Below, piece after piece: positions 33,171 to 41,255 of a stretch of DNA of 64,000 nucleotides (positions within the stretch are counted from its first letter, which is position 1; every line of letters begins with the position of its first letter). A program made the position numbers and the translations under genes. The notes under the pieces are model-generated. The model had not been told where the DNA came from. It saw only the letters and a list, made by a program, of their open reading frames with translations, and did not search any database. The DNA comes from Arthrobacter sp. Soil762 (GTDB lineage Bacteria; Actinomycetota; Actinomycetes; Actinomycetales; Micrococcaceae): NCBI RefSeq assembly GCF_001428335.1, contig NZ_LMSG01000012.1:379136-443135 (forward strand). Direction: 5' to 3'.

Positions 33171-34382
33171 GTGAAGCGGTTGTTATCGGAGCCCAGGCCC
33201 GGCTGGAAGCAGAAGATCGAAGAGCAGGGCCTGGTCTTCTCCACCACCACCATGCCCGACGGTAAGAAGATCGAATACTGGAACGAGTCCGCCTACTACG
33301 AATTCACCATGGACGAGGTGGAGACGCTGGAGGTCACGGCCGAGGACATGCACAAGATGTGCCTGGAGGCAGCCAGGTTCCTGGCCACGGGCGCCATGGG
33401 GAACATCGGCATCGGCGCGCAGGCGCTGGAGCTCGCGGCTGAGTCTTTGCAGGCCGCGGACATGGATGTCTACGGGCGCTTCGACTTTATCTATGACGGC
33501 CAGGGCGGACCGGCCAAGATGCTGGAGTACAACGCGGACACCCCCACGGGACTGATCGAGGCCGCCGTCGCCCAGTGGTTCTGGCTGCAGGACGTGTTCC
33601 CGGAAAAGGACCAGTGGAACGGCATCCACGAGGCCCTGATCCGGCAGTGGAAGAAGATGCAGTACCGCACCGGCATGAGCACGCTCCACATAGCCCATTC
33701 CGAGGCTGAGGAGTCCGGCGAGGACTGGATGACGGCCGCGTACATGCGGGACGTGGCCAGCCAGGCGGGCTGGACCACCATCGGCATCAACATGTCCGAC
33801 ATCGGCTGGGATCCCAACCTGAACCGCTTTGTGGACCTGGACAACTTCATGATCAGCACCATGTTCAAGCTGTACCCGTGGGAGCTGATGATGAAGGAGC
33901 CGTTCGGGCACCGGCTCCTGCAGCGCGCACATAATCCCCGTTGGGTGGAGCCTGCATGGAAAATGCTGCTCTCCAACAAGGCCTTGCTGGCTGCTCTGTG
34001 GCACCTGTACCCGGACCACCCCAACCTGCTGCCGGCCTACCTCAACGAGCCCGGGCCCCTGAAGGAATGGGTGGCCAAGCCGCTGCATGGGCGCGAAGGG
34101 GACAACATCAAGATCCACGCCCCGGGCATCAGCCTGGAGCAGCCCGGCGGGTACGGCCATGAGGGCTGGTGCTACCAGCAGTTCCATGCGCTGCCCGACT
34201 TCGACGGCAACCACCCCGTCCTCGGCCTCTGGGTGGTGGACGGCGAGTCCGTGGGCTGCGGGATCCGCGAATCGGACGGCCCCATCACCGATTACTTCTG
34301 CCGTTTTGTGCCCAACACCATTGACGCCCCGGCGCCGCTTTCAGCGCAGGCCCACTCCAGCAAGGCAGGTATCGCACTATGA
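33171..34382 (+). CDS. glutathionylspermidine synthase-like ATP-grasp ligase (YgiC type)
   Basis: The 403-residue protein matches the YgiC/YjfC branch of the GSP_synth family: YYEFTMDEVETLE, LEYNADTPTGLIEAAVAQWFWL, MFKLYPWELMMKEPFG, WKMLLSNKALLAALWHLYPDHPNLLPAYL and the ATP-grasp end GYGHEGWCYQQFHALPDFDG. The family ligates an amine to a carboxylate using ATP. It lacks the N-terminal amidase of E. coli Gsp. Actinobacteria use mycothiol rather than glutathione, so the substrate is probably different. GTG 33171 follows the YgiB-like stop by 2 bp. Confidence 0.9.
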   Translation: MKRLLSEPRPGWKQKIEEQGLVFSTTTMPDGKKIEYWNESAYYEFTMDEVETLEVTAEDMHKMCLEAARFLATGAMGNIGIGAQALELAAESLQAADMDVYGRFDFIYDGQGGPAKMLEYNADTPTGLIEAAVAQWFWLQDVFPEKDQWNGIHEALIRQWKKMQYRTGMSTLHIAHSEAEESGEDWMTAAYMRDVASQAGWTTIGINMSDIGWDPNLNRFVDLDNFMISTMFKLYPWELMMKEPFGHRLLQRAHNPRWVEPAWKMLLSNKALLAALWHLYPDHPNLLPAYLNEPGPLKEWVAKPLHGREGDNIKIHAPGISLEQPGGYGHEGWCYQQFHALPDFDGNHPVLGLWVVDGESVGCGIRESDGPITDYFCRFVPNTIDAPAPLSAQAHSSKAGIAL

Positions 34383-34417
34383 GCACCCTGATATCCCAGA
34401 GCCCGGTGACCGTATGA
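34379..34417 (+). CDS. 12-codon linking mini-ORF between the ligase and the permease
   Basis: ATG 34379 overlaps the TGA of the ligase gene (ATGA). Twelve codons (MSTLISQSPVTV) follow, and the TGA at 34415-34417 overlaps the ATG of the permease gene, again as ATGA. The arrangement would pass terminating ribosomes from one gene to the next. It could also be the remnant of a deleted gene. Confidence 0.4.
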   Translation: MSTLISQSPVTV

Positions 34418-35952
34418 GTGCGGAGACGACGACGGCGGGCGGCGCTCCCGGCGGACCGTCCGGCGGTGCCGTCCCGGCCAAGGGGCTCCGGGCGGGGATC
34501 CTGGACCTCGGCGACTCGGTCATGCTGGGCCTCGCATCCACGGCGCCCGTGTATTCGCTGGCCGCCACGCTGGGCCTGATCGTGGCCGTCAACGGAAACT
34601 ACACTCCCCTGATCCTGGTCCTCGGGTTCATCCCAGTCCTGTTCATCGCATACGCCTTCCGGGAGCTGAACAGCGCCATACCGGACTGCGGCACCACGTT
34701 CACCTGGTCCCGCCGGGCGTTCGGTCCCTGGGCGGGCTGGCTGGGCGGCTGGGGTGTTGCCCTGGCCGGCATCGTGGTCCTGGCCAACCTCGCGCAGGTG
34801 GCAGGCCAGTACCTGTGGCTGCTGATCGGCGACGGCTCAGTGGCCGAAAACAAGGTGGTGGTCACGGCCACGGGTGTGCTGTTCATTGTCTTTATGACCT
34901 TGGTGAACTACCGGGGCATCCGGCTGGGCGAGCACGTCCAGCGGGTCCTGACCTACGTGCAGTACGTCTCGCTGGGCATCTTCGCGCTGGCCATCATTGT
35001 GCGGATCGTAGGTGGGGTGCCTGGCGGAGCCACAACAGGCCAGGCGTTCGACTTTGAGTGGTTCAACCCGGCCGGTGCCTTCGCCGACCCCTTCGCCGTA
35101 GTGCACGGTTCGCTCCTTGCCCTGTTCATCTACTGGGGCTGGGATACCTGCCTGGCGGTGAACGAGGAGACCGAAAACCCGACCACCACGCCGGGGCGCG
35201 GCGCCGTCATTTCGGCCTTTGTCCTGGTGGCCATCTACGTCTCGGTGGCCTTGCTGGTGATGATGTACGCCACGGTTGGCACCGAGGGCATTGGCCTGGG
35301 CAACGAAGCGAACCAGTCCGACGTCTTCCTGGCGATGAAGGACGTGGTCCTGGGTCCGTGGGGCTGGCTGATTGTGGTGGCCGTGCTGGCCTCGGTCCTG
35401 TCGTCCACGCAGACCACCATCCTGCCCACGGCCCGCGGCACACTGTCGATGGGCGTGCACGGTGCGCTGCCGCCGAGGTTCGGCGAAGTCCACACCCGCA
35501 ACCAGACCCCTGGATTCTCGACGCAGGTCATGGGCGCAGCGGCCGTGGTGTACTACGTGGCCATGAGTTTCCTCAGCGAAAACCTGCTCTCCGATTCCAT
35601 CAGCGCCATCAGCCTGTTCATCGCCTTCTACTACGCGCTGACGGGCTTCGCGTGCTTCTGGTATTTCCGGGGCACTTTCCGGGAGTCTGCCCGCGACCTC
35701 TGGTTCCGGGGCATCCTTCCGCTGCTCGGGGCGCTGATCCTCACGGCGGCGTTCTTCATCTCGGCTGTCCAGATGTGGGATCCGGCGTACGGTGACACGC
35801 AGATCTTCGGTGTCGGCGGGGCGTTTGTCAGCGGCGTGGTGCTCCTGGCCTTGGGCGTCGTCCTGGCCGTTGTCTGCCGGTTCCTGCCGTCAACGCGGGA
35901 ATACTTCACCGGGAAGCCGACGGCGGAGGCCGCCACACCGGCGTCGGCCTAA
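34414..35952 (+). CDS. APC-family amino acid/polyamine permease
   Basis: The 512-residue transporter has 12 hydrophobic helices. The APC signature is in the first segments (LGDSVMLGLASTAPVYSLAATLG), then AIPDCGTTFTWSRRAFGPWAGWLGGWG and the helix-6 region DTCLAVNEETENP. It probably moves an amino acid or polyamine. Its coupling to the YgiC-like ligase suggests that it supplies or exports that enzyme's amine substrate or product. ATG 34414 is fixed by the overlap with the linking mini-ORF. Confidence 0.9.
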   Translation: MSAETTTAGGAPGGPSGGAVPAKGLRAGILDLGDSVMLGLASTAPVYSLAATLGLIVAVNGNYTPLILVLGFIPVLFIAYAFRELNSAIPDCGTTFTWSRRAFGPWAGWLGGWGVALAGIVVLANLAQVAGQYLWLLIGDGSVAENKVVVTATGVLFIVFMTLVNYRGIRLGEHVQRVLTYVQYVSLGIFALAIIVRIVGGVPGGATTGQAFDFEWFNPAGAFADPFAVVHGSLLALFIYWGWDTCLAVNEETENPTTTPGRGAVISAFVLVAIYVSVALLVMMYATVGTEGIGLGNEANQSDVFLAMKDVVLGPWGWLIVVAVLASVLSSTQTTILPTARGTLSMGVHGALPPRFGEVHTRNQTPGFSTQVMGAAAVVYYVAMSFLSENLLSDSISAISLFIAFYYALTGFACFWYFRGTFRESARDLWFRGILPLLGALILTAAFFISAVQMWDPAYGDTQIFGVGGAFVSGVVLLALGVVLAVVCRFLPSTREYFTGKPTAEAATPASA

Positions 35953-35961
35953 GATACACAG
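35950..35961 (+). promoter_or_regulatory. leaderless -10 element built on the permease stop codon
   Basis: TAAGAT (35950-35955) lies exactly six bases before ATG 35962. Its first three bases are the TAA stop of the permease gene. Confidence 0.6.
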
Positions 35962-37170
35962 ATGAGCGACGCTGAAGTCACCGCCGAAATGCCCCTGACA
36001 CCGGACCCGTCCGACGTCCTGGCCCTTAGTGCGCTGCTGAGCGCTGACGAGCGGGCACTCCAGCAGCGGATCCGCGACTTCACCGACCAGCGGATCAAGC
36101 CGAACATCGCCCGCTGGTATGACGACGCCGTTTTTCCGCTGGAGCTCGCTCCCGAACTCGGCGAGCTGGGCGTCCTGGGGATGCACCTGGAAGGCTATGG
36201 CTGCCCCGGCCGCTCCGCCGTCGAATACGGCCTGGCCGCGATGGAACTCGAGGCCGGCGATTCCGGGATCCGGACCTTTGTCTCTGTGCAGGGGTCCCTG
36301 GCCATGACGGCCATCCACAAATGGGGCTCGGAGGACCAGAAGCAGGAGTGGCTCCCCCGGATGGCTGCCGGCGAAGTCATCGGCTGCTTCGCCCTGACCG
36401 AACCCACGGCGGGTTCCGATCCCTCCTCCATGACCACTTTCGCCCGCCGGGACGGTACCGGGGACGGCGCCGGCTGGGTCCTGGACGGTGCCAAGCGCTG
36501 GATCGGGCTGGCCTCCGTTGCCGGGGTGATGGTGGTGTGGGCCAAAACCGACGACGGCGTCCGCGGCTTCCTGGTGCCGGCCGGTACGCCGGGTGTGACC
36601 GCCACCCCCATCGCACAAAAACTCTCCATGCGTGCTTCCATCCAGTGCGATGTGGTGTTCGACCGCGTCCGGCTGGGACCGGAGGCCATGCTGCCGGGCG
36701 CGGTGGGCCTGCGCGGGCCGTTTACCTGCCTGAACGAGGCCCGCTACGGAATCGTGTGGGGTGCCATGGGCGCCGCGCGTGATTCCTACGAGGCTGCCCT
36801 GGCCTACTCCCAGGACCGGCTGCAGTTCGGCAAGCCGCTGGCCGGGTACCAGCTGACGCAGGAAAAGCTGGTGAACATGCTGCTGGAGATCCAGAAGGGG
36901 ACCATGCTGGCGTTCTACCTGGGGCGCCTCAAAGACGAGAGGAAGCTCCGGCCCGAGCAGATCTCGCTGGGCAAGCTGAACAACGTGCGCGAGGCCATCA
37001 AGGTCGCCCGGGAAGCCCGTTCGATCCTCGGCGGCAACGGCATCACGCTGGACTACTCGCCGCTCCGGCACGCTGCCAATCTGGAGTCAGTCCGCACCTA
37101 CGAGGGCACCGACGAGGTCCACATGCTCGTCCTTGGTCAGCACATCACGGGCCTCGGCGCGTTCCGGTAA
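35962..37170 (+). CDS. gcdH: acyl-CoA dehydrogenase, glutaryl-CoA dehydrogenase type
   Basis: This 402-residue FAD enzyme oxidises acyl-CoA; its closest-looking family is glutaryl-CoA dehydrogenase, which also decarboxylates to crotonyl-CoA. Motifs are CFALTEPTAGSDPSSM, KRWIGLASVAGVMVVWAK, ILGGNGITLDYSPLRHAANLE and the catalytic glutamate in TYEGTDEVHMLVLGQ. It lies downstream of the permease but has its own leaderless -10, so it may be transcribed separately. It would serve lysine/tryptophan degradation. Confidence 0.92.
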   Translation: MSDAEVTAEMPLTPDPSDVLALSALLSADERALQQRIRDFTDQRIKPNIARWYDDAVFPLELAPELGELGVLGMHLEGYGCPGRSAVEYGLAAMELEAGDSGIRTFVSVQGSLAMTAIHKWGSEDQKQEWLPRMAAGEVIGCFALTEPTAGSDPSSMTTFARRDGTGDGAGWVLDGAKRWIGLASVAGVMVVWAKTDDGVRGFLVPAGTPGVTATPIAQKLSMRASIQCDVVFDRVRLGPEAMLPGAVGLRGPFTCLNEARYGIVWGAMGAARDSYEAALAYSQDRLQFGKPLAGYQLTQEKLVNMLLEIQKGTMLAFYLGRLKDERKLRPEQISLGKLNNVREAIKVAREARSILGGNGITLDYSPLRHAANLESVRTYEGTDEVHMLVLGQHITGLGAFR

Positions 37171-37217
37171 GCCCACCCGCCCCTCCCCTGTTGGAGCTGG
37201 CCGGGCTATGCATGTCG

Positions 37218-37829
37218 TTATTCGGGCAGGACGACCAGCTCAAGGTAGCCACGCAGGCACCCTGCCATGTCCACGCTCTTAGGCGACAAAAGCCACTGCG
37301 TTTGGATGCCGTCCCACAGGGCAATCAATGATGCCGCGGCGGCTTCCGGCTGGACACCGGGACGCAGCCGCCCTTCCTGGGCCAGCTGAGTGAACCGCTG
37401 GGCGTAGCTCCGCCGCAGCCGGTCAAATCGTTCTGTGAAGAATTCGCGACCCGGATGGCCGTCCGTGACGGATTCCGCACAAAGCACGGTGTACAACTCA
37501 ATGACGCCCGGGATCTCTTCGTTGAAGCGCGCTTGGCGGATCACGGCGTCAATGAGCGTTTCCTCCGGATCGGGAGGCGTTGTGCCATCTCCGGATATCG
37601 AGTCGCGCCAATCGAGTACGGCCAGCAGCAGATCACTCTTCGTCGGGAAATAATGCAGGAGGCTCGTCTGGCTCATTCCGACGTGGTCGGCAACGTCCTG
37701 CAATGAGCCGCCTCGGTACCCGTGGGCCGCAAACACGGCGTGCGCGGCAACAAGGATCGCCTGCCGGCGTTCCGTCGACTTCGCATATGGTCCCCGCCGG
37801 GAGGGCCGGCTCGCCTCGTTTGTGGTCAT
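37218..37829 (-). CDS. TetR-family repressor
   Basis: The 203-residue protein has the TetR N-terminal HTH (RRQAILVAAHAVFAAHGYRGGSLQDVADHVGMSQTSLLHYF, about residues 21-60) and a helical ligand-binding domain. It is divergent from the beta-galactosidase gene, with a 26-bp near-perfect palindrome between them, so it probably represses lacZ and itself. TACACT lies eight bases before its ATG. Confidence 0.92.
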   Translation of the reverse strand: MTTNEASRPSRRGPYAKSTERRQAILVAAHAVFAAHGYRGGSLQDVADHVGMSQTSLLHYFPTKSDLLLAVLDWRDSISGDGTTPPDPEETLIDAVIRQARFNEEIPGVIELYTVLCAESVTDGHPGREFFTERFDRLRRSYAQRFTQLAQEGRLRPGVQPEAAAASLIALWDGIQTQWLLSPKSVDMAGCLRGYLELVVLPE

Positions 37830-37867
37830 GGCAAGCCAGTGTACAGGCGGATATGGGGGATAAATTC

Positions 37868-37893
37868 AAAATTCGAGTGAGTACTCGAATTTT
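37868..37893. promoter_or_regulatory. TetR operator between tetR and lacZ
   Basis: AAAATTCGAGT (37868-37878) and ACTCGAATTTT (37883-37893) are perfect 11-bp arms around a four-base centre. The site lies 39 bp upstream of the TetR start and 110 bp upstream of lacZ. TATGTT directly after it could be the lacZ -10. Confidence 0.8.
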
Positions 37894-38002
37894 ATGTTAG
37901 CCTTTCTCGTATCAGTCCCAGATGTGTCGGGCCTCACAGTCTTGCCATGGTGGTCCTGCAGCGCTTCTGGCGCGGCGGGCTTACAGAAGGAGCAGTCAAG
38001 TA

Positions 38003-41000
38003 ATGTCCCAGTCCACAGCATCCGGGCACACCGCCGATGTTTCCTACATCATCGACCCCGGACCGGGATCGGGCAGGCGGACCGCCGCCCGCTCCTGGCT
38101 GCACAGCGACGCCCCCACCCAGTCGCTCAACGGCAATTGGCGCTTCCGGCTCCTGCCCGGCGCACCGGGAACTCCCGGGGGCCGCGGCGTCCTGCCCGCC
38201 GGCGAAGCTGTGGAGGGCCTCGCCGAGGAGACCTTCGATGACTCCTCATGGGACGAGATCGTCGTCCCGGCCCACTGGGTGCTGGAAGGCGACGGGCGCT
38301 ATGGGCGGCCGATCTACACGAATGTGCGTTTTCCCTTCCCCACCGATGCACCCAACGTCCCCGATGAGAATCCCACCGGCGACTACCGGCGCACCTTCGA
38401 ACTGCCGGAGGCATGGACCGAAGCCGAACGGATCCTGCTGCGGTTCGACGGCGTCGAGTCGCGGTACAAGGTTTGGGTCAACGGGGTGCCGATCGGCGTC
38501 GGCGTCGGGAGCCGGCTGGCCCAGGAGTTCGACGTAACGGACGCTGTCCGCCCGGGATCGAACGTGCTGGCCGTCCGGGTGCACCAATGGTCGGCGTCGA
38601 GCTACCTCGAAGACCAGGACCAGTGGTGGCTGCCTGGCATCTTCCGTGACGTGACGCTCCAGGCCCGGCCCGCGGGCGGCATCGACGATGCCTGGCTGCG
38701 CACCTCGTTCAGCGGCTCCGGTGATTCCGGAACAGGTGACTCCGGCGCCGGCGCCATTGACCCTGAAATCACGGCAACCGGTGACGCCTTTCCGGTGACG
38801 CTGTCCGTGCCGGAGCTGGGCGTGGACGTCACGTGGACCTCCGCGGCGGACGTTGCCCCGGTGGCGATCGACGCCGTCGAACCGTGGTCTGCCGAGATCC
38901 CGCGGCTGTATGACGCAACGGTGAGCAGCGCTGCCGAAACGCTCTCCCTCCGGCTGGGGTTCCGCACCGTGGAAATCGTGGGGGACCGCTTTTTGGTGAA
39001 CGGCCGGAGGGTGGTTTTCCACGGCATGAACCGCCATGAGACGCATCCCGACCGGGGCCGCGTCTTCGACGAAGAATCTGCCCGCGCCGATCTGGCCCTT
39101 ATGAAGCAGTTCAACGTCAACGCGATCCGCACCAGCCACTATCCCCCGCATCCCCGGCTACTGGACCTGGCCGATGAAATGGGGTTCTGGGTGGTGCTTG
39201 AGTGCGACCTCGAAACGCATGGCTTCACCGCCCAGCAGTGGGCCGGAAATCCCAGTGATGATCCTGCCTGGCGCGAAGCCTTCGTGGACCGCATCGAGCG
39301 CACCATCGAGCGCGACAAGAACCACCCCTCCATCGTCATGTGGTCGCTCGGTAACGAGGCCGGCACGGGCGCCAACCTCGCCGCAATGGCCGCGTGGGCC
39401 CATGCGCGCGACACCGGACGCCCGGTCCACTATGAGGGCGACTACAGCGGCGCCTACACGGACGTGTATTCGCGGATGTACTCCTCCGTCCCCGAGACCG
39501 AGGCGATCGGCCGGGACGACTCCGGATCCCTGCTGCTCGACTGTTCCGCCGCCGAGTCGGCACGCCAACGGACCAAACCCTTCATCCTGTGCGAGTACGT
39601 TCACGCGATGGGCAACGGCCCCGGCGCCATCGACCAGTATGAGGACCTCGTTGACCGTTACCCACGGCTGCACGGTGGCTTCGTCTGGGAATGGCGGGAC
39701 CACGGCATCCGCACACGCACGGAAGACGGCACCGAATTCTTCGCCTATGGCGGCGATTTCAACGAGGTCATCCACGACGGCAACTTCGTGATGGACGGAA
39801 TGGTCCTCTCCGATTCGACGCCGACTCCGGGACTTTTCGAATACAAGCAGATCGTGGCGCCGATCCGTTTGGGCTTCGGCACCGGGGTGCCAGTCGGAAC
39901 AGCGTCCGACGACGGTGCGCGGCAATTCGTCACGGTCGCGAATCTGCGGCACTCGGCGGACGCGTCCGACGTCGTGCTCCAGTGGCGGACGGAGGTGGAC
40001 GGCGTCCGCAGCGACTCGGGCGAACTGGCAATCGCCGGCGCGTCCGGAAAGGCGCTTGCAGCCGGCGAATCGGCGCAGCTGGAGCTGCCGGCGTTTGCCG
40101 TCTCAGGTAAAGGTGAGCACTGGCTCACCGTTGAAGCCGTGCTCAGCAAGGACACCGGCTGGGCTCCGGCCGGGCACGTGATTTCGGCCGCCCAGCTGGA
40201 TCTCTCGGAGCCTGCGGCACCGGTTCAGGCGCCGCGCCCGCTGGCTTCCACAGGCCGGACCGGCTCTCTGGGGGCCGAGTCTGCGGGTGCCGAATCCTTG
40301 GGAACCGGAACGGTAACCCTCGGACCCGCGGTCTTCGAGGAGGGCCGGCTCGTGTCACTTGGCGGTTTGTCCGTGGCCGGTCCCCGCCTGGAGCTCTGGC
40401 GTGCACCGACGGACAACGACGGCGGAGCGGGCCACGGCAGTTACGATCTCGCCGACCCCTGGCTGAACAACGGAAACGGCGTGCCCGCCCCGACGTCGGC
40501 CTCGGTCTGGCGCAAAGCAGGCCTGGACCGCCTGACTGCCCGCGTGGAAAAGATCTCAGCGAACGATTCAGGCGTGGCGGTCCGGACACGGTATGCGCCG
40601 GCCGACAGCGCTGACTCCGTGACGGTCGAAGAGCAGTGGCAGCTCACGGATGGGGAGCTGTGGCTTCGCCTGGACATCGTCCCCAGCGCTGGCTGGAACA
40701 TGATCTGGCCGCGCATCGGGGTCAGGTTCGATCTGCCCGGCTCCGTCGACGGCGCCTCCTGGTTCGGTGCCGGGCCGCGGGAATCGTACCCGGACAGCAT
40801 GCACGCGGCACTGATCGGGCGGTATTCGGCGGCAATCGACGACCTCACGGTGCCGTACGCGAAGCCCCAGGAGAGCGGGCACCGCAGCGCCGTACGTTCG
40901 CTGGAGCTGAACAACGCGGGCGCGCCCTGGCTGAGGATCGAGACGGTGGCCGATGCCCGCGGGCGCCGGCCCGGTTTCACCCTGGCCCGTCACACCGCAC

Positions 41001-41179
41001 AGGAGGTCAGCTCCGCAGCCCATCCCCACGAGTTGCCTCCGAGCGAGCACAGCTACCTCTACCTGGACGCCGCCCAGCATGGTTTGGGTTCACGGGCCTG
41101 CGGCCCGGACGTCTGGCCGGACTTCGCCCTCCGTCCGGAGGCCCGCACGCTGACGCTGCGCATAGGAACGGCCCAGTAG
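38003..41179 (+). CDS. lacZ: beta-galactosidase (GH2, LacZ type)
   Basis: The 1058-residue cytosolic glycosidase has five LacZ-type domains: jelly roll (about 45-220, with PAHWVLEGDGRYGRPIYTNVRFPF), Ig-like, TIM barrel with acid/base Glu in MWSLGNEAGTG and nucleophile Glu in LCEYVHAMGNGPG, second Ig-like, and C-terminal Bgal_small_N (LELWRAPTDND, SGHRSAVR). Low-complexity Ser/Gly/Asp inserts occur near residues 238-250 and 755-770. ATG 38003 has AAGGAG nine bases upstream. No permease is adjacent. Confidence 0.95.
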   Translation: MSQSTASGHTADVSYIIDPGPGSGRRTAARSWLHSDAPTQSLNGNWRFRLLPGAPGTPGGRGVLPAGEAVEGLAEETFDDSSWDEIVVPAHWVLEGDGRYGRPIYTNVRFPFPTDAPNVPDENPTGDYRRTFELPEAWTEAERILLRFDGVESRYKVWVNGVPIGVGVGSRLAQEFDVTDAVRPGSNVLAVRVHQWSASSYLEDQDQWWLPGIFRDVTLQARPAGGIDDAWLRTSFSGSGDSGTGDSGAGAIDPEITATGDAFPVTLSVPELGVDVTWTSAADVAPVAIDAVEPWSAEIPRLYDATVSSAAETLSLRLGFRTVEIVGDRFLVNGRRVVFHGMNRHETHPDRGRVFDEESARADLALMKQFNVNAIRTSHYPPHPRLLDLADEMGFWVVLECDLETHGFTAQQWAGNPSDDPAWREAFVDRIERTIERDKNHPSIVMWSLGNEAGTGANLAAMAAWAHARDTGRPVHYEGDYSGAYTDVYSRMYSSVPETEAIGRDDSGSLLLDCSAAESARQRTKPFILCEYVHAMGNGPGAIDQYEDLVDRYPRLHGGFVWEWRDHGIRTRTEDGTEFFAYGGDFNEVIHDGNFVMDGMVLSDSTPTPGLFEYKQIVAPIRLGFGTGVPVGTASDDGARQFVTVANLRHSADASDVVLQWRTEVDGVRSDSGELAIAGASGKALAAGESAQLELPAFAVSGKGEHWLTVEAVLSKDTGWAPAGHVISAAQLDLSEPAAPVQAPRPLASTGRTGSLGAESAGAESLGTGTVTLGPAVFEEGRLVSLGGLSVAGPRLELWRAPTDNDGGAGHGSYDLADPWLNNGNGVPAPTSASVWRKAGLDRLTARVEKISANDSGVAVRTRYAPADSADSVTVEEQWQLTDGELWLRLDIVPSAGWNMIWPRIGVRFDLPGSVDGASWFGAGPRESYPDSMHAALIGRYSAAIDDLTVPYAKPQESGHRSAVRSLELNNAGAPWLRIETVADARGRRPGFTLARHTAQEVSSAAHPHELPPSEHSYLYLDAAQHGLGSRACGPDVWPDFALRPEARTLTLRIGTAQ

Positions 41180-41183
41180 CCGC

Positions 41184-41238
41184 CGAGATGGCACTTCGCG
41201 GCAAGGTCAGGCCGCGACTGCCGCGAAGTGCCATCTCG
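41184..41238. terminator. 20-bp-arm inverted repeat between lacZ and the MFS gene
   Basis: CGAGATGGCACTTCGCGGCA (41184-41203) pairs perfectly with 41219-41238 across a 15-base loop. It lies between genes that converge, so it is a likely bidirectional terminator. The arms have no mismatch, which is unusually clean. Confidence 0.75.
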
Positions 41239-41255
41239 ACGCGTTCCGGACCGGG

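Noticed and set aside
34087..34413. Extension of the APC permease by about 109 upstream codons
   Set aside because: It overlaps the conserved C-terminus of the ligase in another frame, and the added sequence is low-complexity with no homologous feature.
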